From: Cellulomonas xylanilytica
GTDB lineage: Bacteria; Actinomycetota; Actinomycetes; Actinomycetales; Cellulomonadaceae
DNA: 53,478 nt
Assembly (NCBI RefSeq): GCF_007989805.1
Contig: NZ_BJUB01000017.1
Span: 1-53,478, forward strand
Reading direction: 5' to 3'
Below the pieces are notes generated by a model. That model did not search any database, was not told the origin of the DNA, and was given only the letters and a program-made list of their open reading frames with translations. The translations under genes were made by a program, and so were the position numbers. Below are positions 47,293 to 53,478 of this stretch, one piece after another (the first letter of the stretch is position 1; each line of letters starts with the position of its first letter).

Positions 47293-47718
47293 CTAGGACG
47301 CGGTGTGCTCGGCGACGACGTCGAGCACCCAGACCACTCCGAAACGGTCCCGGAGCATGCCGTAGAGCGGGGACCAGCCGGCCGGGGCGAGGTCCTGCAC
47401 GACGGTCGCGCCCGCGGACAGGCCCGTCCAGTACGCGGTGATCTCCTCGGCGTCGGTGCCGCGCACCGAGACGAACACCGGGTTGACCCCCGGCTCGTGC
47501 GGGAGCCGGGCCGGGACGTCGTACGCCATGACGTGGAAGCCGGCGTCGGACCGGACCTGGCCCCACATGATCTGGTCGGCCTCGGCGGGGTCCTGCACGC
47601 TGTGCGCGTCCTGGTAGGTGACGAGGGCGAGGTCGCCGCCGAACACCGACCGGTAGAGCTCGAGGGCGGCGCGCGCGTCGCCGCGGAAGTTGAGGTGCGT
47701 GGTGGTCGTGATGGTCAC
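47293..47718 (-). CDS. VOC-family protein (PhnB-like)
   Basis: 141 residues. LNFRGDARAALELYRSVFGG opens the first half; HVMAYDVPARLPHEPGVNPV and VFVSVRGTDAEEITAYWTGL follow, ending YGMLRDRFGVVWVLDV. This is the PhnB/3-demethylubiquinone-like VOC group. It is divergent from a WYL-domain regulator (47802), a common arrangement in actinobacteria. Bases 47144-47292 between this gene and the short leader frame hold no gene. Confidence 0.9.
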   Translation of the reverse strand: MTITTTTHLNFRGDARAALELYRSVFGGDLALVTYQDAHSVQDPAEADQIMWGQVRSDAGFHVMAYDVPARLPHEPGVNPVFVSVRGTDAEEITAYWTGLSAGATVVQDLAPAGWSPLYGMLRDRFGVVWVLDVVAEHTAS

Positions 47719-47801
47719 GGGAGGTCCTCTCGGTGGGTGATGCGACCACGCTAGGAGCGATTGCGGCCACTTCCTGACCGCGATGATGGGATCCTGGCGG
47801 C

Positions 47802-48764
47802 ATGGCCAACACCAGCTCCCGGACGCTGCGGCTGCTCTCGCTGCTGCAGGCCCGCCGGTACTGGCCAGGGCCCCGGCTGGCCGACGAGCTCGGCGTCTCC
47901 GCGCGGACCCTGCGGCGTGACGTCGACCGGCTGCGCGAGCTGGGTTACCCCGTCGACGCCCAGCCGGGGGTCGACGGCGGGTACGCGCTCGCGGCCGGCG
48001 CGTCGCTGCCCCCGCTCGTCGTGGACGACGACGAGGCGATGGCGCTCGCGGTCGCCATACAGCAGCACCTCGCGACGGGTGACGGCGGGGACGCCGCCCT
48101 GCGCGCGCTGACCAAGGTGGTTCAGGTGATGCCGCGACGACTGCGCGCGCGCCTCGACGCCGTCCGCTCGTCCACGACCCCTGCCCCGTGGAGCACCGAC
48201 GGCGTCGCGCCGGTCGACCACGCCGTCCTGTCCACGCTCGCCCTGGGCTGCCGCGACCGGGAGCGGGTCCGGTTCGACTACGTGGCGGCGGCCGGGTCGG
48301 CGTCGTCCCGGCTGGTGGAGCCGGCCCAGCTGGTCGCGCTCGGGCGGCGTTGGTACCTGGTCGGGTACGACCTGGACCGGCACGACTGGCGGACGTTCCG
48401 CATCGACCGGATCACCTCCGCCGCGGGCGCCGGCACGTCGTTCGCGCCCCGGACCCCGCCGTTCGACGACGTGGCCGACTTCGTCCGCAGCCGTGTGCTG
48501 GGCGACGCGGCGGGCGGCCGGCACCAGGTCGAGGTGGTGGTGGAGACGTCTGCCGACGCGGTCCGCGCGCTCGTCGGCCGGTGGGCGGAGGTGCGCGCCG
48601 ACTCCCCGACGCGCTGCACGATGACGATGGAGACCGACTCGCTGGAGGGGCCGCTGTTCGCGCTGGGCGCGCTCGGTGCCGAGTTCACCGTGGTGTCCCC
48701 ACCGGAGCTCGCGGCGTCGGTCAGGGACTGGGGTGCGCGGTTCGCGCGCGCCGCGCAGGCCTAG
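47802..48764 (+). CDS. HTH/WYL-domain transcriptional regulator (YafY/PafC-like)
   Basis: 320 residues. N-terminal HTH TLRLLSLLQARRYWPGPRLA then DELGVSARTLRRDVDRLREL (10-50) with a wing LGYPVDAQPGVDGGYALAAG. The WYL domain, about 138-215, contains VRFDYVAAAGSASSRLVEPA, RRWYLVGYDLDRHDWRTFRI (WYL as W-Y-L-V) and DRITSA. A WCX-type C-terminus follows. WYL proteins bind nucleic acids or nucleotides. It probably regulates the divergent VOC gene. It overlaps the convergent gene by four bases. Confidence 0.9.
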   Translation: MANTSSRTLRLLSLLQARRYWPGPRLADELGVSARTLRRDVDRLRELGYPVDAQPGVDGGYALAAGASLPPLVVDDDEAMALAVAIQQHLATGDGGDAALRALTKVVQVMPRRLRARLDAVRSSTTPAPWSTDGVAPVDHAVLSTLALGCRDRERVRFDYVAAAGSASSRLVEPAQLVALGRRWYLVGYDLDRHDWRTFRIDRITSAAGAGTSFAPRTPPFDDVADFVRSRVLGDAAGGRHQVEVVVETSADAVRALVGRWAEVRADSPTRCTMTMETDSLEGPLFALGALGAEFTVVSPPELAASVRDWGARFARAAQA

Positions 48765-49408
48765 ACCGGGTCGAGGCGAGGGTCGGGGTCCACCAGGGCA
48801 GCCAGCGCAGGGGCCGTCACGTTGGCGCCGAACGCGGGCGTGCCGGGCTGCAGGTGGACGCCCGCACCGAGCGGTCCGACGACGACGGGGTCGAACCCGA
48901 GCCGGTCCACCAGCTCGACGACGGCCGCCGTGTCGTCGGGGTCGTCCCCGGCGACCGCGATCGCCTTGCGCCCGGGCGTCCCCGCGGGCCGGGCCTCGCC
49001 GTCCAGGTCGTGGTAGCCCATGTGGTTGAACGCCTTCACGACCCGGGACCCGGTCAGGTGCTCCTGCACGAGCTCGCTGGTGGTGGTCCGGGGGTCGGTG
49101 AGGTCGTCGCGGACGCCGTCGATCTCCCACCAGTAGTTCATCGCGTCGACGACGAGCTTCCCGGCCAGGGCGTCGACGGGGACGGCACGGAACTTGCCGA
49201 GCGGCAGCGCGAGGATCACGACGTCCGCCGAGGTGGCCGCGTCTAGCGCGGTGACGGCCGTGGCGCCCGGCGCGAGGACGTCGATCGTCAGGGCGATCTT
49301 CGCCGGGTCGCCGGAGCCCGCCACGAGCACGCGGTAGCCGGCCGCGACGGCCAGACGGGCGAGCACGGTGCCGACCTTGCCCGCGCCGAGGATGCCGAGG
49401 GTCGTCAT
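48761..49408 (-). CDS. NADPH:F420-reductase-like NAD(P)-binding protein
   Basis: 215 residues, a paralogue of 9994-10641. MTTLGILGAGKVGTVLARLA has GxGxxG; VVDAMNYWWEIDG and VVKAFNHMGYHDLDGEARP are the family motifs. It overlaps the LLM-oxidoreductase gene by ATGA and is thus co-expressed with a flavin/F420-type monooxygenase, for which it may supply reduced cofactor. Confidence 0.87.
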   Translation of the reverse strand: MTTLGILGAGKVGTVLARLAVAAGYRVLVAGSGDPAKIALTIDVLAPGATAVTALDAATSADVVILALPLGKFRAVPVDALAGKLVVDAMNYWWEIDGVRDDLTDPRTTTSELVQEHLTGSRVVKAFNHMGYHDLDGEARPAGTPGRKAIAVAGDDPDDTAAVVELVDRLGFDPVVVGPLGAGVHLQPGTPAFGANVTAPALAALVDPDPRLDPV

Positions 49409-50439
49409 GCGGCGGCCACGAGGTCGCGGACCATGGGGATGACCTTGGTGCCGTACAGCTCGACGTTGCGCATCCGGGCGTCAGCAGGCTGGGCGCCGGT
49501 GGTGTAGATCAGGTCGAACCGGCCGACCCCCAGCGCGGTGACGGCGCGCGCGATCTTCTGCGCGACGTTCTGCGGCGACCCGACGTAGAGGGATCCGCCG
49601 GCGACCTCGGCGTCGAACTCCTCGCGACGCACCGACGGCCAGCCGCGCAGCGCACCGATCCGGTCCCGCTGGACGCGGTAGTGCGGCCAGAAGACCTCGA
49701 CCGCCTCCTCGTCGGTGTCCGCGACGAACCCGGGGGAGTGCATGCCGACGGGGTGCGCGGTGGTGCCGAACTGCTCGGCCGCCCGGCGGTACAGGTCGAC
49801 GTACGGGGCGAACCGCGCGGGGTCCCCACCGATGATCGCGAGCATGAGCGGCATGCCGTACTGCGCCGTCCGCACGACGGACTGCGGGGAGCCGCCGACG
49901 CCGACCCAGGTGGTCAGGTGCCCGGACTCGGTCTTGGGGAAGACGTCCGCGTCCTGGAGGGCGGGACGCGTGGTGCCCGACCAGGTCACCGGCTGCTCGG
50001 TGAGGAGCCGGGAGAACAGCTCGATCTTCTCCTCGAAGAGCACGTCGTAGTCGGCCAGGTCGTAGCCGAACAGCGGGAACGACTCGGTGAAGGAGCCGCG
50101 CCCGAGGATGACCTCCGCCCGCCCCTCGGAGATCGCGTCGAGCGTGGCGAAGCGCTGGAACACCCGCACGGGGTCGTCGGAGCTCAGCACCGTCACCCCG
50201 GAGCCGAGGCGCAGCCGTGAGGTCCGCGCGGCGATGGCGGCCAGGACGGTCTCCGGCGACGAGACCGAGTACTCGGGGCGGTGGTGCTCGCCGAGCGCGA
50301 TGACGTCGACGCCGACCTGGTCCGCGAGCACGGCCTCCTCGACCACCTGGCGGATCGCGGCGGCGTGCGAGACGAGCTCGCCGTCGGGCCCGACGGGGCG
50401 GTCGCCGAACGAGTCCAGGCCGAGCTGGAGGGTGGTCAT
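49405..50439 (-). CDS. LLM-class flavin- or F420-dependent oxidoreductase
   Basis: 344 residues. LQLGLDSFGDRPVGPDGELV and QVGVDVIALGEHHRPEYSVS open the TIM barrel; RLRLGSGVTVLSSDDPVRVF and EVILGRGSFTESFPLFGYDL are luciferase-family motifs; YVGSPQNVAQKIARAVTALG is near the C-terminus. It oxidises or reduces small substrates with FMN or F420. GGAGG precedes the ATG. A palindromic operator of MarR type is 22 bases upstream. The pair with the F420/NADP gene supports F420 use, by inference. Confidence 0.9.
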   Translation of the reverse strand: MTTLQLGLDSFGDRPVGPDGELVSHAAAIRQVVEEAVLADQVGVDVIALGEHHRPEYSVSSPETVLAAIAARTSRLRLGSGVTVLSSDDPVRVFQRFATLDAISEGRAEVILGRGSFTESFPLFGYDLADYDVLFEEKIELFSRLLTEQPVTWSGTTRPALQDADVFPKTESGHLTTWVGVGGSPQSVVRTAQYGMPLMLAIIGGDPARFAPYVDLYRRAAEQFGTTAHPVGMHSPGFVADTDEEAVEVFWPHYRVQRDRIGALRGWPSVRREEFDAEVAGGSLYVGSPQNVAQKIARAVTALGVGRFDLIYTTGAQPADARMRNVELYGTKVIPMVRDLVAAA

Positions 50440-50460
50440 CGGAGGTCTCCTCGCGTCAGT

Positions 50461-50476
50461 AGTTGACAGTTCAACT
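50461..50476. promoter_or_regulatory. MarR-type operator upstream of the LLM operon
   Basis: AGTTGA-CAGT-TCAACT has perfect 6-bp arms. A second, overlapping palindrome is ACAGTT-C-AACTGT (50466-50478). No MarR gene is in the window. It lies in the divergent region between 50439 and 50517. Confidence 0.6.
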
Positions 50477-50516
50477 GTACGCGGTCCCGATCGATTCCGG
50501 TGGTAGGAACGAGGAC

Positions 50517-51011
50517 GTGCCCATCCTCCCCACCGAGCGCGACCCGCGACTGATCACCGTCCGCCGTGGGGGGACGCTCACGGACGAGGACCACCGGCTG
50601 CTCGCCGGCTGGGCGCTCACGTGCGCCGAGCACGTGCTGCACCTCTTCGAGCAGGAGCACCCGGAGGACCACCGGCCGCGGGATGCCCTCGCCGTCGGTC
50701 ATGCCTGGATCCGCGGCGAGGTGCCCATGAAGACCGCGCACGCCGCCGCGTTCCAGGCCAACGCCGCCGCGCGCGGCCTGCCCGACCCCGCCAGGTTCGC
50801 CGCACTGTCCGCGGGCCAGGCGGTCGCGGTCGCGCACGTCGCCGCCCACGACCTCGGCGCCGCGGCGTACGCCATCCGCGCGGTGGGGCCCGCCGCGCGG
50901 CTCACCGAGCGGGACTGGCAGCGCGCGCAGCTGCCCGCCGCCGTGCGCGAGCTGGTCCTCGACGACCAGCGCCTCCGCAGCGCCATCTGCTGGGACGCGT
51001 TCGACGACTGA
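50517..51011 (+). CDS. Putative immunity protein (Imm-5-like)
   Basis: 164 residues, GTG start. LLAGWALTCAEHVLHLFEQE (near 29-48), HPEDHRPRDALAVGHAWIRG, AFQANAAARGLPDPARFAAL and VAHVAAHDLGAAAYAIRAVG form the all-helical pattern of the actinobacterial family annotated as putative immunity protein. Two conserved His clusters (AEHVLHLFEQEH and VAHVAAHD) could hold a metal. No toxin gene is nearby, so an immunity role is only by family name. Confidence 0.75.
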   Translation: MPILPTERDPRLITVRRGGTLTDEDHRLLAGWALTCAEHVLHLFEQEHPEDHRPRDALAVGHAWIRGEVPMKTAHAAAFQANAAARGLPDPARFAALSAGQAVAVAHVAAHDLGAAAYAIRAVGPAARLTERDWQRAQLPAAVRELVLDDQRLRSAICWDAFDD

Positions 51012-51013
51012 GA

Positions 51014-51862
51014 TCAGCTGCCGTCGAGCACGTCCGCGATCATCCGGTGACCCTCCTGCTCGAACAGCACGTCGCCCACCTGGTACGCCCATGCGGCTGT
51101 CCCGATGGCGTCCCTGATCCGGTCCCGCCGCCAGGTCACGGGCTCGCGCGGGTCGCCGCCGTAGCCGTCCAGGAACGCCCGCTCGAGGTCGGGTCGGCCC
51201 CGGAACTGCCGCGCGTGCAGCCGGGCGAGGTCGGTCGCGGCAGGCCGCCAGTCGGTCCGGCCGAAGTCGATGGCCGAGACGCGCCCGTCGTCCACCAGCC
51301 AGTTGCGGGGCTGCCAGTCGCCGTGGGTCGGGACCAGGGTGCGCGCCGGCACAGGCTGCGCCAGCTCTGCCCGGAGGCGGGCGACCACCTCGTCGGCGAT
51401 GCGGTGCTCCCCCCGCAGCCACGCCAGTGACCTGGCGTCGGCACGAAGCTCGTGGTCGTCACCCGGCCGGCTCCGCTGGGCGTGGAGCACGGCGAGGACG
51501 CGACCGGCCTGCCGGAACACCTGCGGGTCCTGCTCGGCGGGCGTGCCCTCGACGAGCACCCCGGGGAGCCAGGTCGTCGCGAGCAGCCGCAGGCTGGGGG
51601 CAGCACGGAGCAGGCGGGGTGCGAGCGCCCGTTCAGCGAGCGGCGCGACCACCTCGGAGTGCGCTGCGATCTCGCGGTCCATGTGGTGGTCGTCCGGCCG
51701 TCCGGCCTTCACGACGAGGTCCCGGCCCTGGTGGTGCAGCCGGAGCACCGTCCGGCCCGGGAGCGGCCAGCTGTGGTCGGCGACGAGCACGGCACCCGGG
51801 AACCAGGTGTCGACGGCGGCCTGCTGTCCGGGGTGCAGACCGGGGAGCGCTGCCCCGCTCAC
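51014..51862 (-). CDS. Aminoglycoside phosphotransferase-like kinase
   Basis: 282 residues. The N-lobe Lys lies in LVVKAGRPDDHHMDREI; the catalytic loop is PTHGDWQPRNWLVDDG (near 179-194; Asp, Asn) and the metal-binding Asp is in AIDFGRTDWRPA. These are intact APH/choline-kinase residues. The C-terminal part is helical (FLDGYGGDPREPVTWRRDR). APH-like proteins phosphorylate antibiotics, sugars or lipids; there is no resistance context, so the substrate is open. Bases 51863-51948 behind its start hold nothing recognised. Confidence 0.87.
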   Translation of the reverse strand: MSGAALPGLHPGQQAAVDTWFPGAVLVADHSWPLPGRTVLRLHHQGRDLVVKAGRPDDHHMDREIAAHSEVVAPLAERALAPRLLRAAPSLRLLATTWLPGVLVEGTPAEQDPQVFRQAGRVLAVLHAQRSRPGDDHELRADARSLAWLRGEHRIADEVVARLRAELAQPVPARTLVPTHGDWQPRNWLVDDGRVSAIDFGRTDWRPAATDLARLHARQFRGRPDLERAFLDGYGGDPREPVTWRRDRIRDAIGTAAWAYQVGDVLFEQEGHRMIADVLDGS

Positions 51863-51948
51863 TCGCGCGGCCCCGTCCGGGGCGGCTGGTCCCCGGGCGC
51901 GCTCGCATCGCTCACGCGTCGCACCCTAGGGACATCGCGCGGAGGCTG

Positions 51949-52353
51949 TCACGACTGGTCGAGGCGCAGGAGGCCCGCCTCGCTGTGCCGCATGCCGCAC
52001 GCACGCTCGTAGAAATCGACGAGGTGGGGCTCGTAGTCGGCGTGCAGCCAGTGGCAGCCCGCCCGTCGTGCCTCCGCGGCGGCGGCGTCGACGAGCGCGC
52101 GCCCGACGCCACGCCCCTGCACGTCCGGCGCGACGCAGGTGTCCAGGAGGATCGCGTGGACCCCGCCGTCGCCGACCACGTTGACGAAGCCGACCAGCCG
52201 GCCGTCGAGGCGGGCGGTGACCCACGTCAGGCTGTGGTCCGCGAGGCGCTGCCGCCAGGGCGTCACGGTGACCGGGTGGCCGAACGCTGCGGCGTGCAGC
52301 GCGTCCAGCTCGGCGTCGGCCAGCTCACCTCGGGCGCGTACGTCGATGTCCAC
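51949..52353 (-). CDS. GNAT acetyltransferase
   Basis: 134 residues. LVGFVNVVGDGGVHAILLDT, CVAPDVQGRGVGRALVDAAA (acetyl-CoA loop Q-G-R-G-V-G) and WLHADYEPHLVDFYERACGM are the GNAT core motifs A and B. The short N-terminal part (LDALHAAAFGHPVTVTPWRQ) fits the small-molecule N-acetyltransferase type. Monocistronic. Bases 52354-52547 before the next gene contain no recognised gene or operator. Confidence 0.9.
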   Translation of the reverse strand: MDIDVRARGELADAELDALHAAAFGHPVTVTPWRQRLADHSLTWVTARLDGRLVGFVNVVGDGGVHAILLDTCVAPDVQGRGVGRALVDAAAAEARRAGCHWLHADYEPHLVDFYERACGMRHSEAGLLRLDQS

Positions 52354-52547
52354 GTCTCCATCCTGTCGCGAGCGGTGCCGGCGTGAGCGGCGTGCCGCGG
52401 CGTGACCCGAACGTTGCGCAGTCGTTGTGGAGAACTAGCCCGGTCGAGGGGTGCGCGACGAGATGCTTGCGACACACCGTCCCGCCGCCGCACCATCAGG
52501 GCCCCGGCTGGCACGGTTGCCGTCACCTCGACCCTCGGAGCCTCACC

Positions 52548-53015
52548 ATGTCGCAGCAGCACCCCGTCCCGGCCCGACCGACCGCCGCGTTCGTCGGCGC
52601 GTCCTGGGTGGCCCTCTGCATCGCGCTCCTCGCCTACGGCGTCGGGCTGTGGAACGCGCAGATGGACCCGGCGGAGAAGGGGTTCCTGGGCACGCTGCTG
52701 CTGCTCGGCCTGTTCTCGGCGATCGCCGTCCAGAAGTCCGTGCGGGACCGCGCCGAGGGGGTCCCGGTGACGGGGATCTTCCTGGGCCTGTCGTGGGCGA
52801 TGGTCCTGACGTCCCTCGTGCTGGTGTCCACGGCGCTGGCCGACGCCCCGCTCGAGCTGTCGGAGAAGGGGTTCTTCGGGCTGAGCTTCACGATGGCGCT
52901 CTTCTCGGTGGTCGCCGTCCAGAAGAACGTCCGCGACCTGGCCGCCGCCGGCCCCGCGCCGGTCACGCCGAAGCTGACCGCGGAGCCGGAGTCGACGGCG
53001 ACCGTCTGGCAGTGA
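52548..53015 (+). CDS. YiaA/YiaB-family inner membrane protein
   Basis: 155 residues; GGAG before the ATG. The YiaAB two-helix unit occurs twice: FVGASWVALCIALLAYGVGL with EKGFLGTLLLLGLFSAIAVQ (residues 14-62), and FLGLSWAMVLTSLVLVSTAL with EKGFFGLSFTMALFSVVAVQ (about 77-125). Both repeats end VQK-x-VRD (KSVRD, KNVRD). The protein is thus a clear internal duplication. Function unknown. A terminator shared with the pectate-lyase gene follows. Confidence 0.92.
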   Translation: MSQQHPVPARPTAAFVGASWVALCIALLAYGVGLWNAQMDPAEKGFLGTLLLLGLFSAIAVQKSVRDRAEGVPVTGIFLGLSWAMVLTSLVLVSTALADAPLELSEKGFFGLSFTMALFSVVAVQKNVRDLAAAGPAPVTPKLTAEPESTATVWQ

Positions 53016-53023
53016 GCGCCGAG

Positions 53024-53062
53024 CGGCCCACCGCCCTCCCGCGCTGGGAGTGCGGTGGGCCG
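53024..53062. terminator. Bidirectional hairpin terminator
   Basis: CGGCCCACCGC (53024-53034) pairs with GCGGTGGGCCG (53052-53062); after one mismatch CTCCC pairs with GGGAG around a 5-base loop. It lies between the convergent YiaA-like and pectate-lyase genes. Confidence 0.8.
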
Positions 53063-53067
53063 AGGCG

Positions 53068-53478
53068 TCACTTGTAGGTGATGGACGAGGTGGAGTAGCC
53101 GCACGCGGCGGAGGGTCCCGAGCCGATCTTGGACGGTTCGCCCGAGGTCACGCCCTTGTACTCCTCGCAGATCACGATCCTCTTGGACGCGTCGTTGGAG
53201 ATCGTCACGTTCGTGATCGTGGCCTTGTCACCCAGGTTGGAGTTGATCCCGACCAGCGACTTGCCCGGTGCGGTCACCTTGATGTTGTCGACGACCACCG
53301 TGCGCGCGTACTGCTTGGAGCAGTTCCCGCACGAGCGGTACAGCTTGCCGAAGTCGCTCACGGTGAAGTTCTTGATCACGAACCTGCCCGGCCCGTTGTG
53401 CTGGAACACCTTGTCCGAGGCACCCTTGGCCCCACCACCGTTGACCGTCATGACCTGCGAGGTCGAGGACCCCTTCAA
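53068..53478 (-). CDS. Pectate lyase, PL3 family (C-terminal part; start outside window)
   Basis: About 136 C-terminal residues. VFQHNGPGRFVIKNFTVSDF, GKLYRSCGNCSKQYARTVVV, and the beta-helix rungs VDNIKVTAPGKSLVGINSNL, ITNVTISNDASKRIVICEEY match PL3 pectate lyases, with the conserved Lys/Arg and Cys residues of KLYRSCGNC. The 5' end, including the signal peptide and any binding module at the N-terminus, lies beyond base 53478. It would cleave polygalacturonate by beta-elimination outside the cell. Confidence 0.9.
   Translation of the reverse strand: MKGSSTSQVMTVNGGGAKGASDKVFQHNGPGRFVIKNFTVSDFGKLYRSCGNCSKQYARTVVVDNIKVTAPGKSLVGINSNLGDKATITNVTISNDASKRIVICEEYKGVTSGEPSKIGSGPSAACGYSTSSITYK

Overview
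The window is very GC-rich and gene-dense. It has frequent GTG starts, 4-bp ATGA/GTGA overlaps between neighbouring genes, and many genes without a Shine-Dalgarno sequence. Together with the biomass-degrading enzymes (a GH11 xylanase-CE4 esterase with two CBM2 modules, a GH5 glucanase with X2 and CBM46 modules, a GH18 chitinase with CBM5/12, an intracellular GH9, and a PL3 pectate lyase) this points to a cellulolytic actinobacterium of the Cellulomonas type. The xylanase has the same module order as the GH11/NodB enzyme known from Cellulomonas fimi. No tRNA, rRNA, CRISPR array, transposase, integrase or phage gene was seen, so this looks like ordinary chromosome.

Layout. 1-616: 5' part of a possible secreted polymorphic-toxin-like protein, cut by the window edge. 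694-3092: two two-gene DGPF/YCII operons and a fossil of a third, each behind the same promoter (TGTCGA-17 bp-CGTC), with an autoregulated ArsR-VOC pair on the other strand. 3122-9988: SDR, PadR regulator with a long palindromic operator, HhH protein, DUF2071, Zn-alcohol dehydrogenase, NarL-type two-component system, methyltransferase. 9994-13546: F420/NADP oxidoreductase, UspA-CrcB-CrcB fluoride operon, TetR plus hydrolase. 13550-17641: a five-gene minus-strand unit with an ArsR-ArsC fusion, a second ArsC and two permeases. 17676-25505: MazF-like protein, SDR, GNAT, DinB, PIN, deazaflavin-type enzyme, AAA ATPase, frameshifted methyltransferase, and a TetR regulon with two matching operators. 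25618-32890: an ABC-2 pair and a daunorubicin-resistance-like cassette (TetR, ATPase, permease, UvrA-like protein). 32982-45542: carbohydrate-active enzymes mixed with STAS/anti-sigma proteins, a DUF2975/HTH pair, a CPBP protease, and the ECF42-type sigma factor with its DGPF partner. 45642-53478: truncated kinase, MBL hydrolase, VOC/WYL pair, LLM/F420 pair, immunity-like protein, APH-like kinase, GNAT, YiaA-like protein, PL3 lyase (cut by the window edge).

How the parts connect. The ECF42-type sigma factor at 43906-45105 is the natural candidate to read the DGPF promoters 40 kb away, so the window probably holds both a regulator and its regulon. Local operators pair with TetR, ArsR, PadR and LacI-type control. 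Three intergenic elements (5767-5838, 27616-27683, 46224-46291) share one architecture: four 12-bp units, two direct and two inverted, with fixed 7-bp gaps. Two lie between convergent genes and one behind a gene end, which suggests a dispersed bidirectional terminator or palindromic mini-element family.
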